Source: Cephalothrix simula (lineage: Eukaryota > Nemertea > Palaeonemertea > Archinemertea > Cephalotrichidae). From it: a stretch of 11,583 nt of DNA. Positions 1 to 7,466 of the stretch are shown one piece after another. The stretch spans positions 1-11,583 of the forward strand of contig JAXIUW010198843.1 of the NCBI GenBank assembly GCA_035591015.1. The letters are read 5' to 3'. Made by a program: the position numbers and the translations under genes. Under the pieces are notes generated by a model. It saw only the letters and a program-made list of their open reading frames with translations, ran no database searches and was not told where the DNA came from. The stretch's first letter is position 1. Each line of letters starts with the position of its first letter.

Positions 1-400
1 GCCATCTATAAAAGACAGGCGGCAATAAACACATACCGTCTTTTTGGTGTCAAAAGACGGCCTTTTTTTTTTTAAAAGACGGCCGTCTAATTTTCGTACG
101 GGAAATAGCGCTCCTGATTAAAAGGGGTATTTCAAACGGGTTGCATAATATTAAAAGACTCGGTATGCATGATAACTGATGGCATTTCTAGTTCACAATG
201 CTATGCTTGTTTCTCATAGACGATATAACTTGAGAGGTATACAAATTTATGTGACACAAAAGCATGAATATGAAAGATAATATACATAATCTCATATCAT
301 TGAAAATAATGATATGCTCAGCATCAATTAGCTGTAATTTCTTAGACTTCAAATATATACATGGCAACCAAAAAAACCTAACGACAATAGAGGGCGTTGT
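1..400. other. Left flank, no gene recognised
   Basis: A+T-rich sequence with no open frame that shows composition, splice sites or similarity suggesting coding use. The only structure I see is the cluster of GACGG-type inverted repeats at 36-88, listed separately. A short open frame from 264 to 452 runs into the degenerate repeat that starts at 401 and looks accidental. Confidence 0.5.
36..88. repeat. Cluster of GACGG-type inverted repeats
   Basis: CCGTCTTTT at 36-44 pairs perfectly with AAAAGACGG at 52-60 across a 7-base loop. A T-run follows, and then AGACGGCCGTCT at 77-88 is a perfect 12-base palindrome preceded by a second AAAAGACGG. A related AAAAGACAGGCGG lies at 10-22. This looks like the end of a DNA transposon or a binding-site cluster. 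The element family is not recognised and the window may cut it. Confidence 0.6.
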
Positions 401-589
401 AAAACAACAATTTCCTTTTTGGCGAGGAATTCCAAATATGGAATACCCGTAAAATATGACACGTCACTGCATAAATTAATTTAAACCAATCAATTTTTTT
501 CATAAAACAACAATTTCCTTTTCTAGCGAGGAATTCCAAATACGGAATCAGATAATTGTAACGTATGCAACAAATGTGAGACGTCACCG
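401..589. repeat. Two-copy degenerate direct repeat
   Basis: AAAACAACAATTTCCTTTT followed by GCGAGGAATTCCAAATA occurs at 401-438 and again at 504-542 with few changes. Each copy is followed, after a variable spacer, by a shared RACGTCAC word (about 460-467 and 579-586). The unit is therefore roughly 70-90 bases long with a period near 103-120. Indels between the copies suggest an old local duplication. Confidence 0.75.
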
Positions 590-752
590 AATATTGTAGC
601 CCAGTTCCCAAAAACATTGCAAGATGTCAGATTTCGCAGAAAATCCCTCATCCGAGTTAATCCGCCTGGATAATAATCACAATAATCTAAAGCCAAAAAT
701 TGCTCTGAACAAGCCTTCCTTGATATCTTGAGATATATACCTAGCAACTATT
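590..752. other. Unassigned sequence left of copy 1
   Basis: Non-repeated sequence up to the left breakpoint of copy 1 of the duplication. A minus-strand open frame of 74 codons covers 523-747, but it overlaps the degenerate repeat and has no motif or convincing splice context, so I do not call it a gene. Confidence 0.4.
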
Positions 753-764
753 TTCAGCTGAAAA
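751..764. repeat. Perfect palindrome at left breakpoint of copy 1
   Basis: TTTTCAGCTGAAAA is a perfect 14-base palindrome sitting exactly where the similarity between the two copies begins. The same palindrome occurs at 6943-6956, where its first four bases are shared with the 20-base flanking direct repeat. It may have influenced the breakpoint or the reverse-transcription priming. Confidence 0.7.
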
Positions 765-810
765 TGTTGATTACCTGTCCATCGTTTTCCCTTTGAAATT
801 TCCCGTATCA

Positions 811-923
811 CTAAATGTATGGAAGCAGACAGTGATTTTTGGCTACAGAAGTCATTTCTAAATTTTGTTTTGCTTCCATTGCATGAACGTTAGTAGTATT
901 ACTATCCTTAACAACTTCAAACC
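811..923 (-). CDS. Candidate terminal exon of Ig-like secreted protein gene, copy 1
   Basis: On the minus strand an acceptor-like …CAACTGACAG ends at 924. Taking the exon to start at 923 gives two bases that complete the phase-1 codon left by the upstream exon (3897-4152). The frame then stays open for 36 codons to a TAG at 813-811. The peptide starts FEVVKDSNTTN, has one N-glycosylation sequon (NTT) and one cysteine, and ends HCLLPYI. Joined to the first exon this would be a secreted protein of about 122 residues, which is short for a full Ig domain. Position 859 makes residue 21 of this exon Leu here and Phe in copy 2. The polypyrimidine tract is weak and no canonical YxC motif is present. 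This is an inference from frame compatibility only, and the intron would be ~3 kb. Confidence 0.3.
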
Positions 924-976
924 CTGTCAGTTGAATTTTACACTAAAATCATAGAAAATATAAGTTTTCTAATAAA

Positions 977-1020
977 TTTGCAGAGTACTGTAAGTACATT
1001 TGCAGAGTATAGTAAGTTAT
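977..1020. repeat. Tandem 22-base repeat, two units, copy 1
   Basis: TTTGCAGAGTACTGTAAGTACA (977-998) is followed immediately by a second unit with four changes (999-1020). It lies beyond the recognisable 3' coding end of the retrotransposon relic on the minus strand, so it could be a 3'-tail repeat of that element, but this is a guess. Confidence 0.65.
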
Positions 1021-1274
1021 ATTGATACATGCACTCGAGAAAAAATTGTACGTGGGGGTTGTAAATCTTGATAATAGAATTTTAGTTTTTTACTTCCGAA
1101 AACATCTTAAATTTTTAGAATATTTGGTCTCTTAAAGATACGTTTTAAATGAGCTATGTGATCACTATTAGTAATAATTCTTGCAGCGGATTTTTTATAA
1201 GAAGAACACGCATCAATTTTAAAGGGGAAGTTTACTCCAGCGTTTTTTCTTGAATGTATTGTTTAATCGATTAT

Positions 1275-3005
1275 TACGTAACAGGTCCATTTTTAACAGG
1301 AAAGCAATGGTTGGAGATGGGTCACCAAGAAATTGAGGATCGAATTATGCCGCCAAGTGTATCTTCAATCGTTTAGCATTGTTTTTGCAATTGTTGAGAG
1401 TGTGCATTAATGTTTCTTTATTTTTGAAGAGATTACATGATGGAGATGATGATCGTTTCTTCCACCTTACGAGATTTGAATTTGTCGGCAAGGTGTTGAT
1501 TGTTCATCAGCAATAGGATGACGTTTCGTGGTAAATTAAACATAAGAGATTTCCATTTCATATCTGTTTCTGAGTTTTGAAGAATATTAAGAAATTGACC
1601 TTGTAATGACAATGATTTAACTTTAGTGTCCCATATATTTTTAACTTCATTCATGATGATTTCCTTAGCTTCTTTCTTAGCTGTATTTAGATTTGTCGTA
1701 TTAATCTTTTTGAATACTGAATCGCACGAAACAACAGTCGATTTTTTTCGGGTTCATTTCTGCTCTCACTCCAATCGAGAGTCGAGCGCGTTGTTAACAC
1801 GTTCATCGGATTTGATTCTACAATAAACATAAACGGCAGTTTGACACTCTCTATAAAGATGACTGATGGATTTGATGTTGGTGAATTCGGGGCAGTGCAG
1901 TACTACAACGGTTGCTGATGGCGGGAGCTTAAGCCATTTTTTATGGTATCTTCGAGTTAAACTATCAATACGTTGAATATTTGTAGCTGAAATGGTGTGC
2001 ACTGTGAAAATGAATCTTGATGCAGGAAGGAGATATTCTTGGTGCACCAGAAGAGAATCTATATTTTCTAATCAATCTTCAAAATTTTTATTGATAACTT
2101 TATATATTTCGGACTGTTTATTTGAGAAGGTAACTGTTTTCTAGAGTTCCTAAAGTGTCTTGGCCTAAATTAAACGCCAAACGGGATAACCTGAGGTTTA
2201 CCACTGACATTGGAATGTGATTTGCATTTTTTTTTAAACTGGTTATAGAGTGAGCCCCATTGACTTGGTCCAATCGTAAACTTATTAATCAGCTTTTTAC
2301 GAGTCCTTTTGTGAGTGGATAGAAATGGCGTTGTTATGTACTGTTTATCATTTATCGTAAAACCCGATTTTGATTCCTGTTGTAATCTCTCTGCCAAAAA
2401 AGGACCGCCCTGGATTACACCCATCTTGAAAGATGACCAATTCTTTGTGGCAACGGTGCCGTTCAATATCGAATTGAGGTTGATGATGTAGTCATGAATA
2501 GGCTGGGGAATTTTGTAACGGCGAAGAGAAAATGAAATTAAGTTGTGCTGGACACTACCAAAAGCATCCTCTAAATCGAAAAAGGTCATATGGTGCGTTT
2601 TGAAGATTTGGTTTTATCAATTATCTCATGAAGACTCATGTTATGTAATTCAATGACACCATTAATTTTACTGATGAAGGCTTTTTGGATTGATTTTTCA
2701 ATGAAAATTGTTGGAAGTGAGGAACTCGGTCATGTGGTTAGCTAAAAGTAGATGAAATGTCTTACCAATAACACTAGATAAGGCTATCCGAAAGTTTTTG
2801 GGATTTTTAGTTTCTTCTTTCTTGTAAATGAGAGTAATTTTACTGGATCTCCATGATGATGATGGTGGTGTTTGAGAGACTAAAAGTTTCGAATAAAGTG
2901 TTGCTAACTAATGATGGATGCATGGTAATTTCTTCAATAAACCATATCATTCCGTCCGGTCCAGGAGTGGAGGAGCTTGATTTGTTTCAGATTAGATGGG
3001 CTGAG
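1275..3005 (-). pseudogene. Decayed non-LTR retrotransposon (RT plus zinc-knuckle/endonuclease region), copy 1
   Basis: Read leftward on the minus strand, several frames together cover a reverse transcriptase of the restriction-like-endonuclease LINE type (R2/NeSL-like). In order: STPGPDG (about 2970-2950); ITLIYKK and FR-IALSSVIGKTFH (2840-2760); QKAFISKINGVIE (about 2680); FFDLEDAFGSV (about 2580); GVIQGGP, where active copies have QGDP (about 2415); SGKPQVIPF (about 2180). Then come LLPASRFIFTVHTI and RRYHKKWLKLPPSAT (2040-1930), VKSLSLQGQFLNIL and WKSLMFNLPR (1630-1530), a Cys-x(n)-ETLMHTLNNC knuckle remnant (1437-1387) and YTWRHNSILNFLVTHL (1361-1310). Stops and frameshifts separate these blocks. 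The catalytic YxDD/FADD block is not readable in any frame. No N-terminal domain or PD-(D/E)xK residues are seen. It is a dead copy lying in the putative intron of the Ig-like gene. Confidence 0.88.
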
Positions 3006-3010
3006 ATCAA

Positions 3011-3357
3011 CTTGTATTATAATTTGCATCAGAATGTTTTGTATCATCAGTTCAAATCCCATCAATAAATCTTGAACGAATTTTTGAATAACTGAAGTCA
3101 AGGTTTTTCAAAAACAAAAATTGACATAGCTTTTTAGGCTTTCTCTCCTCTTTCATTTGCATATCTTGGTTTTTGAATAAAAAACCTAATTAAATTGACA
3201 TTTGAACGGACGTTCATTTTATAATGGAAATAAGCTTATATGTGCCGATTTACAACCTTGACTTCAGTAATTAAAAAATTCTTAATTTTTTTATTCTTCA
3301 AGCTTTTGATGGGATTTGAACTGATGATACAAACACTCTGATGCAAATTATAATGCA
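3011..3357. repeat. Long foldback (inverted) repeat, copy 1
   Basis: Left arm 3011-3106 and right arm 3255-3357 are inverted copies with perfect blocks AACCTTGACTTCAGT (15 bases), a 28-base block (3037-3064 against 3305-3332, differing only at its edges) and TCTGATGCAAATTATAAT (18 bases). The ~148-base loop has its own hairpins: GGTTTTT/AAAAACC at 3168-3186 and GAACG/CGTTC at 3204-3215. The outer left end abuts the first recognisable RT coding sequence, so it was either inserted into the retrotransposon or marks its 5' truncation. In an intron transcript it would form a long hairpin. The element family is not recognised. Confidence 0.85.
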
Positions 3358-3896
3358 ATAAAATAGAACGAAAAATGATATTATCATGCTTGAATTGAAG
3401 CGTGAAATATATTTTTACAATTTATTGAAACACATTTTATAATGACTTAGGAACATTACTTTGGATATAAGCAAACAGGTACTTCATCCTTATCCATATC
3501 CTGCATAAGTCTATTAATGTTGCATGGTCAGTCTAGTTTAATTTTCAAAATCCTTATCACACAAAAATTTCAAAGGTATGTGTATAGCTGTTTGTAAATT
3601 ATTGTAAAAGGCTATCTGAGGCTATCATATAAAATTTTTATTTAGTTATTCAATATTGCTTTGGGTATTCGAAGCAAAGCTTTAAATTTTCTCGATTTCA
3701 GAATACGGATTGTCAGAATACGAAAATTAAGTCTATATAAAGCAATGATTAAGGACCAAATTTTTAGATATTGAATGGTTGGACTAAAGTATTTTTGTGC
3801 ATATGATCGGTGCATATTAAATTAAATTGAACATTTAAAAGATCAGGCATTTCTTACTCAATTAGGATAAAGGTCAAAAATACAAATTGAACCTAC

Positions 3897-4152
3897 CTTT
3901 GTTCCATGGTACCCTACATGCCCCACCGATACAGAAATAAACTATACCATAAAGTGGATTTTCATAATTCAGTTGAAAATCTTCTATGTCACATCGTTTG
4001 TTTGACTCACACTCTTTCCATATACATCTTACTGTAATATTTGACCCCTTGTCAATATATTTTGGAATGATTAGTATCAAATTTTTATCAAGTCTTCCCT
4101 CCGAATTATTAACAAAAACTCCAACTAAAATCACGTAGAGTAATCCAAACAT
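3897..4152 (-). CDS. First exon of secreted Ig-like cysteine-rich protein, copy 1
   Basis: The ATG at 4152 opens 85 codons followed by a splice donor (AAAG|GTAGGT, intron starting 3896) in phase 1. Residues 1-20 are a hydrophobic signal peptide (MFGLLYVILVGVFVNNSEG). The mature part begins with LILIIPKYIDKGSNITVRCIW, the look of an Ig-fold A/B strand. It carries five cysteines (…VRC, KEC, KRC, YFC, GAC) and the sequon NIT. A paralogue at 5970-6201 keeps the cysteines, the LNYE and KGSNI words and the intron position and phase. Reading past the donor hits a stop after seven codons, as expected for intron sequence. An Ig-superfamily role (secreted recognition or adhesion protein) is inferred from the KGSN(I)xVxC pattern only. 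The C-strand Trp is absent, and a different cysteine-rich fold is possible. Confidence 0.72.
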
Positions 4153-4265
4153 ATCTAGTTATTGTTTGTGTTTTTTTTTATATTTGCTAATATAAAGCTG
4201 AATGACTCGATATTACATGATTTTCGGCCTTCAAATGTAGAGTCATCGTTTTTATTCAAGAATAA

Positions 4266-5167
4266 TCAGTGGAGTGCCTCAGCATTATACGAAAAAATTA
4301 TTTATTTTGTTTTAATTAAGATTCCTTCCAGCATCGTGTAATTTTGAAAAAGCCCTTTGCAAAGAGATTCACATACCGCCAAAAGCTGACATGATATGAT
4401 AAGATATGATACCGTTGATTGTTTGCAATGAAAAGCATTAGCCAAAAGATATTATAAAAGATTTTATAAAATTCATAATTAGTGTAATATATATTCATAA
4501 TAAAACTACGATCCCCAGGTTGAACATGTAACACCAGTTTTTTTTGTCTCACCTACACAAAATGTATTGGGGCGGACATTAATCTCTGGTTACACCCATC
4601 CCTTTTACGCCGGTATTTAACTCACATTTCGAGAATATATTGTGTTTTGATTTAAATAAAATGCTTCGAGCGCTGTCATGTAAAATATTTATCGTAGAGC
4701 TGAAGCAAACTTTCGATTCAATAGGTTTTGCGAAACAACAGGTCCCAACATTAGACTAGTCTTTTATACAAAACAAATTTTAACCTTTTTTATCAATTTT
4801 GTTACACACTCAATGAATATTTTAATGCATGAAATTAATACTCCAGAAAACATACAGAATAGACTAGAAAATTTGATGAGGGGAAAGACAAAAGGCATCA
4901 AAATTACATGAAATGAAATCAAAAAAAGATTGTGATAATGATAAAAAATTAAAGTTCTTAAAAAATAAGACTGCACATATATGCTGCAAAATCATATAAA
5001 ACGATCTTATGGGTATTTTTTTCCTACATTTGCTACCCATTTTCTAATAATGTGAGACCTTCCAAAAAATTTGCACAGTGTTTAATTCTAGGTCTCCGAT
5101 GTTATAACATTCCCCCTCTTAAAGAGTCTTTGACAATTCAGAATGTATGAAGAATCTCTTATAATCG
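4266..5167. other. Intergenic stretch between copy 1 and the MITE, no gene recognised
   Basis: Unique A+T-rich sequence. Minus-strand open frames at 4316-4552 and 4764-4976 are composed mainly of Phe, Ile, Leu, Tyr and Asn codons expected from A+T-rich DNA and carry no motif. A later exon for the gene starting at 6201 would be expected in this area or under the neighbouring MITE, but I could not identify one. Confidence 0.5.
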
Positions 5168-5648
5168 CAAATGGATGGAAAAATCGGATGAGGCACTATG
5201 AAATGTAAGGTAACATCCTGAATGGGTCAGGTTAGATCAAAAATGGCTACAGTAGGTTGTTTGGCATTTCAAGCATACCGAAATACTGGGGTTCCTAATA
5301 ATATCAGGTGACCCATGGGGGTCCGTCAGATGTCATATGACCCCATATGAGCCTTCAGAGAAATTAATCCAGACTTGGCAATTTTTGCACCTAGGAATCC
5401 GGTATTTGGGTCATTTAGTATGCTTGAATACCAACAACCTACTGTTGCCATTGATCTAACAAAACACATTCGGGATGTTCTCTTGACATCCGACGACTAA
5501 ACGTGGGACGTTTCGAATTTTTTGCCCATTTAGCGCCACCACTCTTTCTAAAAATGTATAAGTTCCGATGTCCCTCCTAGGAAATCTTGACGGGGAGCCG
5601 GAATTTTTACATTACACAGTGCCTCATCCAATTTTTCCATCAATTTGT
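5168..5648. mobile_element. Nested foldback MITE-like element
   Basis: Outer inverted repeats: 5168-5209 (CAAATGGATGGAAAAATCGG…) and 5606-5648 match in inverted orientation over about 40 bases with roughly five changes. The next left-arm stretch, 5215-5298 (…AACATCCTGAATGGGTCAGG… and …ACAGTAGGTTGTTTGGCA…), matches 5390-5480 inverted. The right arm carries about 120 extra bases (5485-5605). The centre (5300-5385) is a loop with GGTGACCCATGGGGGTCC and repeated CATATGA words. There is no coding capacity. I see no clear target-site duplication outside the terminal repeats. It is a non-autonomous DNA transposon of unknown superfamily, and its base composition is more G+C-rich than its surroundings. 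Confidence 0.85.
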
Positions 5649-5969
5649 GTACATGCATTTATTTTAGAAAGTGGACATTATACAAGTAACAAGTACTTTG
5701 TCTAGTTTAGATTATGTTTATTAGATAAAACCTTAACTAAAACTTCATTTCAAATGCTGTCTAATGGTATAAACCAGCCATAATACAACCCAAAGGCTCG
5801 GTCACAACGAGAAGGCAATGACTTTGCCTAATTTACACATGTAGTTTTATACACATGGTTTGCACTCTTTAGTGCGGTATTCATATCACTTAATCTAAAA
5901 TTAGACTTAAGTAACTTTTATGTTTTCCTGCGCTTTCATATTAGAGCATTTGCTTACATGAATACTTAC
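5649..5969. other. Unassigned, probably intron of the middle gene
   Basis: Sequence immediately downstream (minus strand) of the donor at 5969 of the middle Ig-like exon. It is A+T-rich, with no open frame of note and no repeat that I can pair elsewhere in the window. Confidence 0.4.
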
Positions 5970-6201
5970 TTTTATTCCGAGGTATTTTGCACACCGAATT
6001 ACAATAAAATAAAATCCCATGTAGCTGCGTTTCATAATTCAGATTCCAATCAACTTCACATCCCTTTAAGAATAAACATTCCCTCCATGTGCATTTTACA
6101 ATTATATTTGATCCTTTTTCTGCGTATGACGGAACCTCTAATATCAGGTTATGCAGGGATAAATTCACGCAAAACGCAATTAAATATACTAAAATATACA
6201 T
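5970..6201 (-). CDS. First exon of paralogous secreted Ig-like cysteine-rich protein (middle gene)
   Basis: The ATG at 6201 opens 77 codons ending at a consensus donor (AAAA|GTAAGT, intron starting 5969), also in phase 1. The signal peptide is about residues 1-17 (MYILVYLIAFCVNLSLH). The mature part LILEVPSYAEKGSNIIVKCTW aligns without gaps to the duplicated exons' LILIIPKYIDKGSNITVRCIW. The following cysteines (REC, KGC, FYC, VCK), LNYE and P-x-NK also align. About half the residues are identical, with two single-residue gaps. The paralogue is thus much older than the 3.5-kb duplication. Same strand, same exon boundary and same phase point to a tandem gene family. Function is unknown. Its remaining exons are not identified. 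Confidence 0.72.
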
Positions 6202-6926
6202 AATTGTCAGAAATTCTAATATTTTGAATGATAATATTTTGAGTTTTCAAAATGAAATTTTCCATATCCTTTTTAGGCATTGAATATCATGATGATAATC
6301 AACGAACTGTGCCATGTTTAATGTAGATAGACGGTATTTCCTTTATTTTAAGGCGTTTTATTCAAGCACAAACAGTTAATTTCACTTTTGTTATACACAG
6401 CTATTCAAACATTATTTTTTGTTACTTCTTATGAGGCAAAATCAGTCTAAGGTTTTATAAAGTTAAGATTCTAAAAAATGACAACGATATTGATTTTACA
6501 TAAAAAATCAAGAACGGGGTAAATATTCTTGATCGAGAACGCATTAAATAAGTACCACTGACAGAAGCTGACTTTTATTATTTACTAGATTAACCTTGGA
6601 GGATTTGTAAAAGAAACTCTTATACCGAAAATATATTTTGTGCAATAACTAAATAATTGCAAACATCGGATTCGAGAGAGTTATTACCTGACAAAAAAAC
6701 AATAGATCTTCACGAAAATATTAGTGTAAATATCTGCGAAAAATGAAAAATGTGAGAGCCTAATAAAATGGCACCGCATTGCCTCAGAAAACTACAAAAG
6801 ACCTGCAAATAATTGTACATTCATTGGCTGCTGATGCAAAGAGCCATCTCCAAAAGGTTCCAAAATAATGGAAAATTTGTGAATTTGACTCTGCTATAAA
6901 GTAGGTCAACAAAACATTTAATAAAC
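6202..6926. other. Intergenic, no gene recognised
   Basis: A+T-rich unique sequence upstream (minus strand) of the middle exon, up to the left flanking direct repeat of copy 2. A TTTATT at about 6573 would read AATAAA on the minus strand, some 400 bases past the candidate stop of copy 2, too far to call a polyadenylation signal. The open frame at 6821-7003 crosses the insertion junction and is not credible. Confidence 0.45.
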
Positions 6927-6946
6927 ATACATAAGATGTTGCTTTT
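6927..6946. repeat. Left 20-base direct repeat flanking copy 2 (target-site duplication)
   Basis: ATACATAAGATGTTGCTTTT is repeated exactly at 10459-10478, the two copies sitting immediately outside the two ends of copy 2. The last four bases (TTTT) also match the start of the donor segment at 753, so the left junction has 4 bases of microhomology. Confidence 0.88.
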
Positions 6947-7002
6947 CAGCTGAAAATGTTGATTACCTGACCATTGTTTTACCTTTGAAATTTCCCGTAT
7001 CA

Positions 7003-7115
7003 CTAAATGTATGGAAGCAGACAGTGATTTTTGGCTACAGAAGTCATTTCAAAATTTTGTTTTGCTTCCATTGCATGAACGTTAGTAGTATTACTATCCT
7101 TAACAACTTCAAACC
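7003..7115 (-). CDS. Candidate terminal exon of Ig-like secreted protein gene, copy 2
   Basis: Counterpart of 811-923. The same acceptor-like CAACTGACAG precedes it, and the same phase continues the upstream exon (10089-10344) to a TAG at 7005-7003. The only coding difference from copy 1 is Phe instead of Leu at exon residue 21 (base 7051). The left end of the inserted segment lies only ~55 bases past this stop, so if the exon is real the insertion brought a complete two-exon gene. Evidence is limited to the frame, the acceptor dinucleotide and the position. Confidence 0.3.
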
Positions 7116-7168
7116 CTGTCAGTTGAATTTTACACTAAAATCATAGAAAATATAAGTTTTCTAATAAA

Positions 7169-7212
7169 TTTGCAGAGTACTGTAAGTACATTTGCAGAGT
7201 ATAGTAAGTTAT
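7169..7212. repeat. Tandem 22-base repeat, two units, copy 2
   Basis: Exact counterpart of 977-1020. The two adjacent units beginning TTTGCAGAGTA differ at four positions. Confidence 0.65.
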
Positions 7213-7466
7213 ATTGATACATGCACTCGAGAAAAAATTGTACGTGGGGGTTGTAAATCTTGATAATAGAATTTTAGTTTTTTACTTCCGAAAACATCTT
7301 AAATTTTTAGAATATTTGGTCTCTTAAAGATACGTTTTAAATGAGCTATGTGATCACTATTAGTAATAATTCTTGCAGCGGATTTTTTATAAGAAGAACA
7401 CGCATCAATTTTAAAGGGGAAGTTTACTCCAGCGTTTTTTCTTGAATGTATTGTTTAATCGATTAT

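Larger units (their letters stand above)
753..4265. repeat. Duplicated 3.5-kb segment, copy 1
   Basis: This stretch matches 6943-10457 at a constant offset of 6192 with no indel. Differences seen by eye are confined to positions 778, 783, 789 and 859 (counterparts 6970, 6975, 6981, 7051). Similarity stops sharply at the palindrome on the left and after CAAGAATAA on the right. It carries the minus-strand Ig-like exon, a foldback repeat, a decayed retrotransposon and a candidate terminal exon. Its flanks (…CTAGCAACTA and TCAGTGGAGTG…) do not form a direct repeat, so this copy looks like the donor or an older copy. Confidence 0.95.

Noticed and set aside
378-617. Open frames on both strands over the 401-589 repeat
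   Set aside because: They translate the repeat itself in different frames with no family resemblance.
523-747. Minus-strand open frame of 74 codons, possible exon
   Set aside because: It overlaps the degenerate repeat, lacks a recognised motif or convincing splice signals, and has no counterpart by copy 2 because it lies outside the duplication.
1626-1826. Plus-strand 66-codon open frame, repeated at 7818-8018
   Set aside because: It is antisense to the C-terminal RT region of the relic. Its preservation in both copies only reflects the duplication.
3050-3060. GTTCAAATCCC resembling a tRNA/SINE B box
   Set aside because: No A box at the right distance, no cloverleaf, and the word occurs in both foldback arms. 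A tRNA-derived origin cannot be supported.
2853-3068. Plus-strand 71-codon open frame, repeated at 9045-9260
   Set aside because: It is antisense to the STPGPDG region of the RT relic and to one foldback arm, so it is a shadow frame.
753-4265. Helitron or cut-and-paste transposon as the mobile unit
   Set aside because: No terminal inverted repeats and no TC…CTRR ends. A 20-base flanking duplication is not expected for these classes.
4316-4552. Minus-strand open frame as second exon of the middle or a further gene
   Set aside because: Composition is what A+T-rich DNA gives, no aligned residues to the candidate exon at 811-923, and no supporting motif.
5958-6283. Two plus-strand open frames over the middle exon
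   Set aside because: They are antisense to an exon supported by a paralogue, a signal peptide and a matching splice donor.
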